Below, piece after piece: positions 53,311-62,146 of a DNA stretch of 64,000 bases. This stretch comes from CAYVAP01 sp964343195 (GTDB taxonomy: Bacteria; Bacteroidota; Bacteroidia; J057). The notes under the pieces were generated by a model. That model was not told the origin of the DNA, made no database searches, and was given only the letters and a program-made list of their open reading frames with translations. How positions within the stretch are numbered: the stretch's first letter is position 1; the number at the start of each line of letters is the position of its first letter. Location of the stretch: positions 62,001-126,000 of the forward strand of contig CAYFIR010000003.1 of the NCBI GenBank assembly GCA_964343195.1. Direction: 5' to 3'. The position numbers and the translations under genes were made by a program.

Positions 53311-54633
53311 TTAGGACCAGGCCATACGGGCTAATAGTTTTCGTGCCTGTTCTTGGTACACAGCGGGTACTCCCCGGATGGCAGACATGACCTGTAATGG
53401 AACATGCCTCCTAAAGACGATGACACCCAGGATGGTGGTAATTACCATGGAAATCACAGTAGCCCAGGCCGCTCCAACCACCCCTGCCATGGGGATGAAC
53501 AGGAGATTCCATCCAAGATTAAGGCCGAGGCTGGCCCATACCAGCCTGAAATTTAGCTTGGGGCGACCGATCGCTTCCAGGGAAATTCCTGCCATGCGGC
53601 CCCAGGGCTTGATCAGTGCCGTCAGGAGAAAAATCTGTAAGATGGGAGCAGAGTCGGCATATTCTGCACCGGCAATGAGCGTGATAGCGGGCCTAGCGAG
53701 TACCCATAGCAGGATGCATGGAGGAAGCACCAGGGCGATTAACTGACTGACTGATCTCTCCCACAAGCGCGCCATGGCGGCGGCGCCTTTTTCATTGAAA
53801 TTCTGGCTAAGCTGTGGGAATATCACCAGGGTAACCGAACGCATGGGGATCTCCAGGTAGTTGGTCAACTTGGTGCCAATGTTGTACAGGGCTACTGAGG
53901 CCGGTCCCAGGAAATATCCCAGCATAAGAACATCCAGTCTTTGCAGGAGGATAGACCCGAGGCTACTGCCCATGGAAAAGCGCCCATACTGGGCCAGTTC
54001 TTTCATCCAGCGTTTGCTGGGACGTCCAATGGTAAGTTTATCGCGGTGAAGATATCCCATGATGCCCACGACTACGGTTGCAGCCAGGCTTTGCCACCAA
54101 AGCACCTGGACAGGACTTGTCAGATAGGCCGTCACCGCGACTCCCAATACCAGGGAAAAGTACAGCCCCCCATTGATGAGGTGACTCCAGAATACGGCTT
54201 TGAAATCCCGATCGGCAACGAGGATGTACTCCAGAAACCTGAAGCTTCCCCAGCCAATGACGACCAGTCCGTAGTAAAAAGCCAGGTCCACCAGTAGGGG
54301 CGCTTCCCAGAGCTCGCTCAGTGGGAATGAGAGCCCCCATAATACGAGCCATAGGAGCACGCCCGAGACGAGATTCAATAACCAGGCAGAGCCAATGATG
54401 GATTTGCGGTCGTTTGGGTTGTCCACGATGTATTTAACCAGGCCGTTCTGGATGAAGCCCATCCGCGCCATTTCTGCGAAGGTCATGATGGTCTGGTACA
54501 ACACCCAGGTACCAAAATCTTCTCGACTCAGGGTACGTACCAGCACCATGAATACCAGGAAGGCGAAGCCAAAAACCGTCGCCTGGGATAGCAGGGAATA
54601 GAGGTTACTCTTGGCGTTGAGGGATAACTTCAT
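53311..54633 (-). CDS. Polysaccharide flippase (Wzx/oligosaccharide transporter family)
   Basis: A 440-residue protein with about twelve to fourteen hydrophobic segments, a Wzx-like flippase that moves lipid-linked repeat units across the inner membrane. Family blocks include ATVFGFAFLVFMVLVRTLSR, EDFGTWVLYQTIMTFAEMAR, FSMGSSLGSILLQRLDVLML and VASLYN-like VALYNIGTKLTNYLEIPM. Its first 29 bases overlap the end of the glycosyltransferase gene before it, showing tight coupling. With the Wzy-like polymerase upstream, it suggests a Wzx/Wzy-dependent pathway. No defect is seen. Confidence 0.88.
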   Translation of the reverse strand: MKLSLNAKSNLYSLLSQATVFGFAFLVFMVLVRTLSREDFGTWVLYQTIMTFAEMARMGFIQNGLVKYIVDNPNDRKSIIGSAWLLNLVSGVLLWLVLWGLSFPLSELWEAPLLVDLAFYYGLVVIGWGSFRFLEYILVADRDFKAVFWSHLINGGLYFSLVLGVAVTAYLTSPVQVLWWQSLAATVVVGIMGYLHRDKLTIGRPSKRWMKELAQYGRFSMGSSLGSILLQRLDVLMLGYFLGPASVALYNIGTKLTNYLEIPMRSVTLVIFPQLSQNFNEKGAAAMARLWERSVSQLIALVLPPCILLWVLARPAITLIAGAEYADSAPILQIFLLTALIKPWGRMAGISLEAIGRPKLNFRLVWASLGLNLGWNLLFIPMAGVVGAAWATVISMVITTILGVIVFRRHVPLQVMSAIRGVPAVYQEQARKLLARMAWS

Positions 54634-55786
54634 GGGGGGCTACCTGTTGTAGAGTTTCGTTGTAAAATGCCAGTGTCTGGGAGGCTATGTGATGCCATTG
54701 ATAGTGGTTTTGAACCATGTCCCGACCCATTTGGCCCATTCTCCTGCTAGTCGTAGGATCCTGGTCCAGCCGATTCACATATTCAACTATCTTGTTGACA
54801 TCGCCTGGCTCGACGAGCCAGCCATTCTCCTTGTGTAGGACCAGTTCCTTGAGCCCGCCGGTGCGCGAGGCAATGACTGGAACTCCTCTTTCAAATGCTT
54901 CAAGAGCTACCAGCCCCTGTGGCTCATAAATGGAAGGAATCAGCAATGCCAGTGATTTTTCCAGGAGGGGCATGACCATGGGGTTGGGCAATGGGCCAAC
55001 CCAGTCCACCCGGTGCAGCAACTTCTTTTCCAGGAAAGCGTTTCGGAGAGCCGAAGTCCGTTTCCCTGTGCCGATTATCCGGAGGTGAATGTGACTGGGT
55101 AACGAGGCCAAAATATCTGGTAGCCACCGGATCCCCTTGTTTTCTTCTATTCTGCCTAAAAAGGTCAGATGTCGAGTCCGGTTGATGTTGGGCTCTAGCG
55201 GTTCTACCCGAACGCCATTTGAGATCACCTTAACTGGCAGGGAAGGGCTCCCAAGGTTTTCCTCCAGTTGCTCCTTCATGAACTCGCTGACCGTGATGAC
55301 CCCTGTCGCCCGATGAAAGGCGGTGGTTTCCCATCGGTGAAAAAGGAGTTGATGTAGCCAGCCGTCGAGGTTAAATCCACTCTTGTGATGCGTATGCCAA
55401 TATTCCTCGCGGGTCAGTCCGTGGAAAGTCTGGATGACAGGGACTTTGAGCCTGCCTTTGGCAGCAAACAGGACCCCACTTCGTCCCTGGACATGCAAGA
55501 GATCAAACTCATGCTGATGGGCTTTTAGCCATCGGTTTGCGTACAGATTAAAGGCCAGGTCATCAGCCAATCTTCTCAATCCGTTCAGTCGATAACCAGG
55601 GAAGTAACGCAATGGGTGAATTTTAACCCCTTTCAATTGCCAGTGGCTGCGCCCCTTCCATGAACCAGCCGTAAGGATATGCACTTCCGCTCCCTGCTTT
55701 GCCAGAGACATAGCCAGGTATCGAGTATGGGTTTGGATTCCCCCCAACTCAGTATTCAGCGCCTTGCATATCAGTGCGACTTTCAT
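54605..55786 (-). CDS. Glycosyltransferase family 4
   Basis: A 393-residue GT-B enzyme. The N-terminal domain opens ALICKALNTELGGIQTHTRY and has a run (PVIQTFHGLTREEYWHTHH) typical of GT4. The C-terminal nucleotide-sugar domain carries LTFLGRIEENKGIRWLPDIL and the EX7E-like motif SIYEPQGLVALEAFERGVPV, with the two glutamates seven apart. It is soluble or loosely membrane-bound. The stop overlaps the flippase start by 29 bases. Sugar specificity is unknown. Confidence 0.93.
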   Translation of the reverse strand: MKVALICKALNTELGGIQTHTRYLAMSLAKQGAEVHILTAGSWKGRSHWQLKGVKIHPLRYFPGYRLNGLRRLADDLAFNLYANRWLKAHQHEFDLLHVQGRSGVLFAAKGRLKVPVIQTFHGLTREEYWHTHHKSGFNLDGWLHQLLFHRWETTAFHRATGVITVSEFMKEQLEENLGSPSLPVKVISNGVRVEPLEPNINRTRHLTFLGRIEENKGIRWLPDILASLPSHIHLRIIGTGKRTSALRNAFLEKKLLHRVDWVGPLPNPMVMPLLEKSLALLIPSIYEPQGLVALEAFERGVPVIASRTGGLKELVLHKENGWLVEPGDVNKIVEYVNRLDQDPTTSRRMGQMGRDMVQNHYQWHHIASQTLAFYNETLQQVAPHEVIPQRQE

Positions 55787-55797
55787 CTGAAGCTATC

Positions 55798-55965
55798 TTA
55801 GGTAGTGGTTTCTTTCTTTCTTCTCATGAGTTGTTGAATCCTGACCTTGGCACTTGGATTCAGTTCTTTGAATCTGGCTTGCATTCCACGGGCAATTCCT
55901 GAAATGATGCCAACAAGAAAGGCTAGCATGACGGGGTCGTATGGAAACGCTTTAGGTTCTGCCAT
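55798..55965 (-). CDS. Small membrane protein (55 residues), unknown
   Basis: A short frame, MAEPKAFPYDPVMLAFLVG onward, ending in a strongly basic tail (VRIQQLMRRKKETTT). One hydrophobic segment spans residues 11-28 (PVMLAFLVGIISGIARGM), then a charged helix. The start is ATG and the stop lies just before the start of the next glycosyltransferase gene, on the same strand. The GxxxG-like spacing and basic tail suggest a small single-pass membrane protein with a cytoplasmic C-terminus. It sits in the polysaccharide cluster, so may be an accessory. No family is recognised. Confidence 0.55.
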   Translation of the reverse strand: MAEPKAFPYDPVMLAFLVGIISGIARGMQARFKELNPSAKVRIQQLMRRKKETTT

Positions 55966-55976
55966 TGAGGGGAAAT

Positions 55977-56010
55977 TAATTCGTGATTCGGAACTCGTGA
56001 TTTGTAATTG
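55977..56010. repeat. ATTCG-unit repeat
   Basis: ATTCGTGATTCGGAACTCGTGATTTGTAATT shows the 7-8-base unit with drift. It lies just upstream of the 55-residue gene. The rest of this gap holds nothing recognised. Confidence 0.55.
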
Positions 56011-56194
56011 AAGAGTTACACACAGGTTTTCAGCAGTTCTAAACTAAAGGAACTATGGATTGAGAGCGTCAATGTGTCGCCGCGATTAATATGAGTAAGT
56101 TGACCGCGTTTTTCTCGCAACGAAGTGGTCTCGCCTCCTGAAAGTCCCGTTCTCGGGGTCGCTTCTAAATTCTCTGAGTATGAACTCCAGAAAA

Positions 56195-56842
56195 TCATGC
56201 TGCTGGAACAGCCGCCTGCTCCTCTTCAGGGCGGTCCAGGTAGCGGAGTATCTTGGCCGGAACGCCACCGACCACCGCGTAGTCGGGTACATCCTTGGTG
56301 ACGACCGCTCCGGAAGCTACCACTGCATGTTTTCCGATTGTTACTCCTTTGAGGACCATGGCGCGGGTAGCCACCCATGCCCCATCCTTGATGATAACTG
56401 ATCCTCCCTTACCATCTGAAAGCCGGTCGGTTACGTCGTGAAAATCGCTGTCCATGATGATGACGTGTGGGGCGATTCTGCAATCATTCCCGATGATGAC
56501 ACGGTGACTTACGGAGATGGTCGGGCCGTTCAGTCGACAGTTATCTCCGATCTCAAGGATAGCTCCGCGTCCTACGGCCAATCTTACCTGGTTTACATTG
56601 GACCAGATGCGGGTCACGTTGCCGATCCGCAGGGTGCCTCGGTTGATAATTTTGGGACGCCCGTTGGTAAACACGATTTTGCCCAGTGTGGTGGCCTTGC
56701 GCAGGCGCCAGCGACTGACTAGAAAATTGGTCCCCAATTCAATCAGGCGGAGCACCAACCTGACACGTACCCGAATGTGGTTTTCGGGCAGGTTCATGAT
56801 GGCACTTATTTTCTTGATTTCATTAAAAATGAGCTTTTTCAT
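56195..56842 (-). CDS. Left-handed beta-helix acyltransferase (hexapeptide family)
   Basis: A 215-residue O-acetyltransferase of the LbH type. Imperfect hexapeptide repeats with I/V at the first turn position run through the middle and C-terminal third: RLNGPTISVSHRVIIGNDCR, then ATRAMVLKGVTIGKHAVVAS, GAVVTKDVPDYAVVGGVPAK. The ending VVGGVPAKILRYL is diagnostic of sugar O-acetyltransferases. It probably acetylates a sugar of the repeat unit. It is followed by the 55-residue gene and preceded by a processive GT2. Acceptor unknown. Confidence 0.88.
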   Translation of the reverse strand: MKKLIFNEIKKISAIMNLPENHIRVRVRLVLRLIELGTNFLVSRWRLRKATTLGKIVFTNGRPKIINRGTLRIGNVTRIWSNVNQVRLAVGRGAILEIGDNCRLNGPTISVSHRVIIGNDCRIAPHVIIMDSDFHDVTDRLSDGKGGSVIIKDGAWVATRAMVLKGVTIGKHAVVASGAVVTKDVPDYAVVGGVPAKILRYLDRPEEEQAAVPAA

Positions 56843-56873
56843 TTTCCATTGATCAATTTCCCCTGTTCGCGGA

Positions 56874-58055
56874 TCAGTGTTCTCCGTGTGGGGTGTGGAT
56901 GAATTTCTTGTTGGCCTGGCGAATGCCCCTGAGTTCCCAAACCAGCCTGAAGAAGGTGCCGGGAAGCTGTGCGAGTGCTTTCAAAGTCTTCCATCGATAA
57001 AATCTGCCTGGTGTGGCGATGGCATAGGCAAAAGCCACCGATAGAAAAGCCCCTGTCCAGGCCATACTCAGCGCAGGATTGCCCCATAGCCATGCGAGCA
57101 GGGTCCCAATGGTGGCTGATCCAACCAGAACAAGCCGAGGGAGCAGGAGCAATTGGAAGGTTTTATCAACAAAACTCAGGCGCTTCATGCTGACCAGTGA
57201 GGTGAGCGCTGGCCCCAAAAATCTGCCGAGGTAATGGTACTGAGCGGCTATCCAGCGAAGTCTCTGTCGCCCGAAATGGGCACTTTTGCTGACCTTTTCA
57301 TCGTAGATAAAGGTCTTGTGCAGGTACTCAATCACTTCTCCCGAACGCATCAGGGTCAGTTCCAACTCCTTGTCAAACCCTCCAACAGCGTTATTAGTCG
57401 CCATAAAGTTTTTGAACAGTTGGTACTCGAAGGCCATGCCTGAGCCGATCAGGCGGGACGAATAGCCCACCCTGCGGTGTCCCAGGCAGAAAATGGTGTT
57501 GTTCACCTCTTCACTGATGGCATCGAGAATGGCCACGGCGCTGTTTTCGTTTTTGGCGATGCGACGTGCCTGAACCACCCTGGCTCCCTGCCGGAAAGCC
57601 TGATCAAAGTCATGCAACACATTGCTATCGACGACGTTGTCCGCATCGAGCACCATGGCCACATCATAGCCATCCCCCAGCTGTTGCAGGGCCAGGTTCA
57701 GTGCTTTGGCTTTGGTACTTTCCTCCTGTGCCAACTCGATGAGGCGCAGGGGCATTCCCCTTAACCTTTCTATAGTCTCAGGCTTCAGATGGTCGCCAAT
57801 AATGACGAGGTCCCAGCGATCTTCCGGGTAGTCTATTTCCAGCAGACGATTGGCGGTATCCAGGATTACAGCATCCTCACGGTAGGCCGGGACCAGCACC
57901 GCTATTTTGTGATGTGTTTGAGGGGTGCCGTCGCGATTCCGGGTCTGCTTTTTGGCGGGAATGATCCTGCCTGCCAGTGCAAAGACCAACAGGTAGGCTC
58001 CCGTCATGGCAACCGGTATCCACAGTACCCATCCGATGATATCGATTAGGTTCAT
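56874..58055 (-). CDS. Processive-type glycosyltransferase family 2
   Basis: A 393-residue membrane enzyme with one N-terminal helix (IIGWVLWIPVAMTGAYLLVF) and two or three near residues 290-350. The GT-A domain has KIAVLVPAYREDAVILDTAN, the DAD motif VAMVLDADNVVD and, near residue 260, GRQRLRWIAAQ, a QxxRW motif of cellulose- and hyaluronan-type synthases. Polymer or single-sugar transfer cannot be told. Its start overlaps the stop of the FkbM gene by four bases, so the two are translated together. Confidence 0.87.
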   Translation of the reverse strand: MNLIDIIGWVLWIPVAMTGAYLLVFALAGRIIPAKKQTRNRDGTPQTHHKIAVLVPAYREDAVILDTANRLLEIDYPEDRWDLVIIGDHLKPETIERLRGMPLRLIELAQEESTKAKALNLALQQLGDGYDVAMVLDADNVVDSNVLHDFDQAFRQGARVVQARRIAKNENSAVAILDAISEEVNNTIFCLGHRRVGYSSRLIGSGMAFEYQLFKNFMATNNAVGGFDKELELTLMRSGEVIEYLHKTFIYDEKVSKSAHFGRQRLRWIAAQYHYLGRFLGPALTSLVSMKRLSFVDKTFQLLLLPRLVLVGSATIGTLLAWLWGNPALSMAWTGAFLSVAFAYAIATPGRFYRWKTLKALAQLPGTFFRLVWELRGIRQANKKFIHTPHGEH

Positions 58056-58828
58056 GCCATTACTTTAGATGCTGATTCTACTTTTTCCCAAATCTGGAAG
58101 ATGCCATCCCGTACGGAGAGCTTCAGACCTGCCTGGGTGAGAAGTTCTTCGCAGCGGTCCACCTCGGCCTGGGTCAGCATACCTCCGAAGGGGTGTACTT
58201 CCATAAATACCTGACGGAATTGGCTCAGTCGGTCTTTGTTGGATTCGAAGAAATCCAGCTCTCCCCCTTCGATGTCCATTACCAGGGTGTCAAACTGGAA
58301 TCCGTGCTCGGCCTCCAGGGTCTCGATGCGTTTGCCGGGAATCTGTACGGGCTTGCCCTGGCTGCGCTTGGTGCTGCCCAGTACGATGATATCATCCAGG
58401 TAGAAGGTCACGAAAGGCTCGTCAGTGATGATGCAATGCTCAACCTTGTATTGCCCTTGGTTATGGTCCCGGTTTTTTTCAATCCAGGGGATCAATGCGG
58501 GATTGGCCTCTACAACTACATGTTGCTCAGGGTTTTTGAGCAGGCTATTGGTCAGCCCTGAAACGACTCCGAGGCAGGCTCCCAACTCCAGTACTTTTGC
58601 GTCACGATTGAGGTAATCGACGAGGTATTTTCGTTCCTCCTTTTCGTAGCGCCCGATAGGAAAGTATCCCCTGAAGGGAACATCCGTCAGGTCTCTGGGG
58701 ACAAAGAATTCCAGCTTCCCGACCTTGTAGGTACGCTGAATGAAGGTGAAATACAGGCCAGCGAGGTACAGGACAGGGCGGGTAATTAATCTGCGCAATG
58801 CAGCGATTCCTGTGGGTCTATCGGTCAT
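58052..58828 (-). CDS. FkbM-family methyltransferase
   Basis: A 258-residue SAM-dependent methyltransferase. The binding motif is KVLELGACLGVVSGLTNSLL near residues 79-98, then VVVEANPALIPWIEKNRDHN, and the FkbM hallmark DTLVMDIEGGELDFFESN. Such enzymes O-methylate sugars in surface polysaccharides and natural products, which fits the cluster. A hydrophobic helix near residues 15-30 (RPVLYLAGLYFTFI) may tether it to the membrane. The stop overlaps the GT2 start by four bases. Substrate position unknown. Confidence 0.9.
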   Translation of the reverse strand: MTDRPTGIAALRRLITRPVLYLAGLYFTFIQRTYKVGKLEFFVPRDLTDVPFRGYFPIGRYEKEERKYLVDYLNRDAKVLELGACLGVVSGLTNSLLKNPEQHVVVEANPALIPWIEKNRDHNQGQYKVEHCIITDEPFVTFYLDDIIVLGSTKRSQGKPVQIPGKRIETLEAEHGFQFDTLVMDIEGGELDFFESNKDRLSQFRQVFMEVHPFGGMLTQAEVDRCEELLTQAGLKLSVRDGIFQIWEKVESASKVMA

Positions 58829-58947
58829 CGGTGATAATGTTATCAGTGTAGAAAATGTTGATTTTAAGATGGCCAGGTAAGGAAAGGCGAATCCCTATCG
58901 AATCGGTGCCAAAGCAGTACCCGGTGTGTTTCCCAAGGCCGGTTGGG

Positions 58948-60087
58948 CTAGCTGGCAGGAATGGGGGATGCTATCCCCAGCAGCTTTCGGTACCTGGCTT
59001 CGGTATTGGCGACCATGACGGGCAGGCTGAATTGCTTTAGCACCGTCTGACGTGCGGCATCCCCCAGCTGCTGAGCAAATACCGGGTCTGCGTGGACCCG
59101 CAGGATGGCATCAGCCAGGGCCTGTGGGTTTTTGGGAGAAATGTGGAGGCCATTCTGTTCGTGGGTTACAGCTTCCACATTTCCGCATACATCCGATACC
59201 AGAGCGGTTTTTCCCATGGAAAGGGCTTCCAGCATCGCGATGGACAGGCCTTCCCAAAGAGAAGGCAAGACATAAACATCTATGGTGTGCAGGACATTGG
59301 GTACGTCCTGTCTGAATCCGGTGAAGGTAACGGCGTCCTCGAGGCCATATTCCTGGACCTTGGCGAGGGCCTGTTCTTTCAGCTCTCCATCTCCTACCAT
59401 CAGGAAATGAACGTCCCGGGTCTTTTTGGCTACCAGATTGATCGCTTCCATCATGGTCAGCGGGTCTTTCTGAGTCGTCATCCGAGCTACAAATCCTACG
59501 AGGGTTTTGTCTTTCGGGAGGCCCAGTTCTTCGCGCAGGTCCATGAGGCTGGATGACTCCGGATCAAACCTGTTGGTATCTACTCCATAGTAGACAATCT
59601 CGGACTTCCGCAGGGGAAAATACTGTCGCCCCTCATCCTGATTGGCTTTTGAGACGTTGATCGTCAGGGTGGAGGCCTCTGTAAGCAGGTCTTCGGACTT
59701 GTACCGGGCCTTGAACATCAGTGGATGCAGGCTGGGATGGAAAGACCATCCGTGGACCGTGTACACCAAAGGGAGATTCAACGCCCTGGCTGCCCGGTAA
59801 ACATTGGAGCAGGATCGGGTGCCGTGGGCATGTACCAGCTGGATGTTTTCTTCTTCCAACAGGCGCTTTACCTTTCCCACGACAAATGGGTTAAAGGGCT
59901 TGGTGGTATGGATCACATAGGTTTTTACCCCCTGACTTCTCAGCTGGTCTACCATCGGGCCTGGAGTAAAGCTCAACACCACGGGTTCAAACTGGCTTCT
60001 GTCCATCCCTCGCACAAGATCCAGCACGTGGGTTTCCCCACCGCCTATCTTACCCTGTCTGATCGTTTCTAATATTTTTACTGGCAT
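58948..60087 (-). CDS. Glycosyltransferase family 4
   Basis: A 379-residue GT-B enzyme. The start MPVKILETIRQGKIGGGETH is chosen because it leads into the conserved donor-binding-like GGGETHVLDL. A longer frame with 20 more residues exists, but those residues are a translation of the ATTCG repeat. The C-terminal domain shows TLVGFVARMTTQKDPLTMME and the EX7E-type motif PSLWEGLSIAMLEALSMGKT. The gene lies in the middle of the cluster and probably transfers one sugar to a growing repeat unit. The donor is unknown. Confidence 0.92.
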   Translation of the reverse strand: MPVKILETIRQGKIGGGETHVLDLVRGMDRSQFEPVVLSFTPGPMVDQLRSQGVKTYVIHTTKPFNPFVVGKVKRLLEEENIQLVHAHGTRSCSNVYRAARALNLPLVYTVHGWSFHPSLHPLMFKARYKSEDLLTEASTLTINVSKANQDEGRQYFPLRKSEIVYYGVDTNRFDPESSSLMDLREELGLPKDKTLVGFVARMTTQKDPLTMMEAINLVAKKTRDVHFLMVGDGELKEQALAKVQEYGLEDAVTFTGFRQDVPNVLHTIDVYVLPSLWEGLSIAMLEALSMGKTALVSDVCGNVEAVTHEQNGLHISPKNPQALADAILRVHADPVFAQQLGDAARQTVLKQFSLPVMVANTEARYRKLLGIASPIPAS

Positions 60088-60090
60088 GCC

Positions 60091-60121
60091 TTCGTAATTC
60101 GTGATTCGAAATTCGTAATTG
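60091..60121. repeat. ATTCG-unit repeat
   Basis: TTCGTAATTCGTGATTCG followed by AAATTCGTAATTG, a clean example of the 7-8-base unit. It lies just upstream of the GT4 start and lengthens the open frame by about 20 codons, an effect that could mislead start calling. Confidence 0.7.
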
Positions 60122-60197
60122 TTGGGGGCTGGGTTTGGAGTCAACATGAGAGGTGCTTTCCTTCTCTCCTATTCCCCTGTACCGTCCTCTCCCCTTA

Positions 60198-61142
60198 CTA
60201 CCACCGCGACATATCTCCCTTGAGTGCCTGTGCTGTAGCTTTTTCAATGGCCTTTCTTCGCTGGTTATCTCCCTGATAGGCATATTTCAGCCATGCTTTG
60301 GGAGTGGCTATCAGGAGGTAGTATGCCTGCGCCAACCATCGGGTAATTCCTTTTTGGTTTCGCTTGATGAAGACCCATCGGTTTCGATGCAGGTAAAAAG
60401 CCTTTAGCGGGCTCATTTTTCCTGTCGCGGCTGAAATCTTATGGAAAATCTTCCCAGCTGGATTGAACATGATGCGGTAACCGGCCTGGCGGATTCGCTC
60501 GGTCATGTCGTGCTCTTCATAGTAGAGAAAGTAGTCTTCGTACATTTCTCCTCCGATCCTGTCCAGTGCCTCCTTTCGGACCATCATACAGGCACCATTT
60601 GCATAGCCGGTTTCACGAGGCAGGTCATGCTGCCCGGTATCTTTTTCTCCATATCCAAACTTGCGGCCTCGGCTGGTAATGGGATGGATGAGGGTCGTCC
60701 CGGCAAACTGCAGGGTATCCGGTTCGTCGTAGAAGAAGATCTTTGGGCTGACAATTCCGATCTCCTTATTCAGCTCCATCATTTCTACCATTGGCTCCAG
60801 AAATCCGGGATCAACCTCGGTGTCATTGTTGAGCATGAGGATGTACTTGCCGGTAGCTGCATGAAACCCAATGTTGTTTCCCCCAGCAAACCCCAGGTTG
60901 GATTCACTGTATAAAAACCGGACTTCTGGGAAGTCTTTTTCCATCGCAGGAATGGAGACTCCGTCGGTCTCATTGTCCACCAGGATGATTTCCAGGTCCG
61001 GATAGCTGGTCTCCAGCAGAGAATACAGCATCTTGCGGGTAAGCTCCGGCTGCTTGTAGTTCACCGAGACCACTGTCACCCGAGGCCATACGATGACCTC
61101 GGGGTTGGCTTTGGTTCGCTGGGATGTTATGAGTGATTCCAT
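60198..61142 (-). CDS. Glycosyltransferase family 2 (rhamnosyltransferase-like)
   Basis: A 314-residue GT-A enzyme. It has VTVVSVNYKQPELTRKMLYS, the typical SNLGFAGGNNIGFHAATGKY and the DxD motif ILMLNNDTEVDPGFLE, and later NGACMMVRKEALDRIGGEMY, all typical of the WbbL-type rhamnosyltransferase group. The start MESLITSQRTKANPEVIVWP is preferred; a longer frame would overlap the methyltransferase gene upstream by 23 bases. The C-terminus is basic and short with no clear membrane helix. Donor sugar is not certain. Confidence 0.9.
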   Translation of the reverse strand: MESLITSQRTKANPEVIVWPRVTVVSVNYKQPELTRKMLYSLLETSYPDLEIILVDNETDGVSIPAMEKDFPEVRFLYSESNLGFAGGNNIGFHAATGKYILMLNNDTEVDPGFLEPMVEMMELNKEIGIVSPKIFFYDEPDTLQFAGTTLIHPITSRGRKFGYGEKDTGQHDLPRETGYANGACMMVRKEALDRIGGEMYEDYFLYYEEHDMTERIRQAGYRIMFNPAGKIFHKISAATGKMSPLKAFYLHRNRWVFIKRNQKGITRWLAQAYYLLIATPKAWLKYAYQGDNQRRKAIEKATAQALKGDMSRW

Positions 61143-61248
61143 GAAATTTTCTGTTTTGTGGATCGGAAAGAGCGGCGAGATCACTGCGCTGTCAGAAAAA
61201 AGCCCAATCCCTCTGTTTCTGACTTCTGCTTTCTTTTCCCCCTCTTTT

Positions 61249-62058
61249 TCATTCAAACTTCTTCCTTCCAATTACCTGGATGGCATTGCCCCTCTTGCGT
61301 GATCCCACGAGGTGGTCCAGCCGTACGAGTAACTTGGCTATGGGGAGAAGTGCCAGTTGCAACGCGGCTCCAACCTTGTGGCCAAAGTAGCTCAGTTCCC
61401 AGCCCAGTCGGGCCAGCCAGCCATCGGAGTAGGCTGCATATACGACTTCGTACCCTTCCTTTTCAAAGCGGGCTTTCAGGTCTTCCAGTTCGTACACCTG
61501 TCCGATATGTTCTTCATCCAGCCATACCTTGTGGTCACCAAACCAGCTTTCAGGAGCGATGATGTGCTGCTCTTTACTCGGCATCTTGACCAGCAGGTAT
61601 CCGCCGGGCTTCAGGCGTTCCAGGGCTTGTGGAAAGGGCATTTCTGGCTCCAGGATGTGCTCAAACACGTCTACTGAGTAGATGAGGTCAAAGCGGGCGT
61701 CCTCTGGCAGGGTTTCGATCAATCCCAGATGAGGTTTCAGGTTGGTGGCTCCAGCCTTGCCAGCGATGTCTTCCAGTAGCTTGGTCTTACGCTCGTGTAG
61801 TTCCAGGCCCGTTACATTGGCATTAGGCAGGGCTTTGGCCATCATCACGGAGTATTCGCCAAATCCACATCCCAGGTCCAGAATGTCCTTCATCTCGGTG
61901 AGAGGAAGTTGATTGACTGCGTGTCGGAACGCCAGAGAGCGGGCAAAGTTTCCCACATTGGTGTAGCCAAACACCTTGGCGATGAAGCGGGATAGCCGGG
62001 GATGACGCGCCATTCGCGCGCTGGTTAGGGTCTGAAAATTGCCGAATGCGACTTGCAT
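61249..62058 (-). CDS. Class I SAM-dependent methyltransferase
   Basis: A 269-residue methyltransferase. Motif I is DILDLGCGFGEYSVMMAKAL near residues 59-78, followed by VTGLELHERKTKLLEDIAGK and FDLIYSVDVFEHILEPEMPF. The middle shows GGYLLVKMPSKEQH. C-terminal 60 residues are basic and helical and may contact membrane or substrate. It lies between the Wzy-like polymerase and a GT2, so it likely modifies the polysaccharide or its lipid carrier. Substrate unknown. Confidence 0.88.
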   Translation of the reverse strand: MQVAFGNFQTLTSARMARHPRLSRFIAKVFGYTNVGNFARSLAFRHAVNQLPLTEMKDILDLGCGFGEYSVMMAKALPNANVTGLELHERKTKLLEDIAGKAGATNLKPHLGLIETLPEDARFDLIYSVDVFEHILEPEMPFPQALERLKPGGYLLVKMPSKEQHIIAPESWFGDHKVWLDEEHIGQVYELEDLKARFEKEGYEVVYAAYSDGWLARLGWELSYFGHKVGAALQLALLPIAKLLVRLDHLVGSRKRGNAIQVIGRKKFE

Positions 62059-62146
62059 GTTGGATATTGCTTGATTGATGTAATTCCTGATTCGATGGTT
62101 ATGTGCCTGATTGATTTTCAGGCAAAGGCTTGCATAGCAATGCCCA

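Noticed and set aside
53067..53390. 107-codon plus-strand frame between the flippase and GT2 genes
   Set aside because: It overlaps the flippase 3' end in the opposite direction and has no family features.
60088..60147. Extended N-terminus of the GT4 protein
   Set aside because: The extra residues are a translation of the ATTCG repeat, not protein sequence shared with the family.
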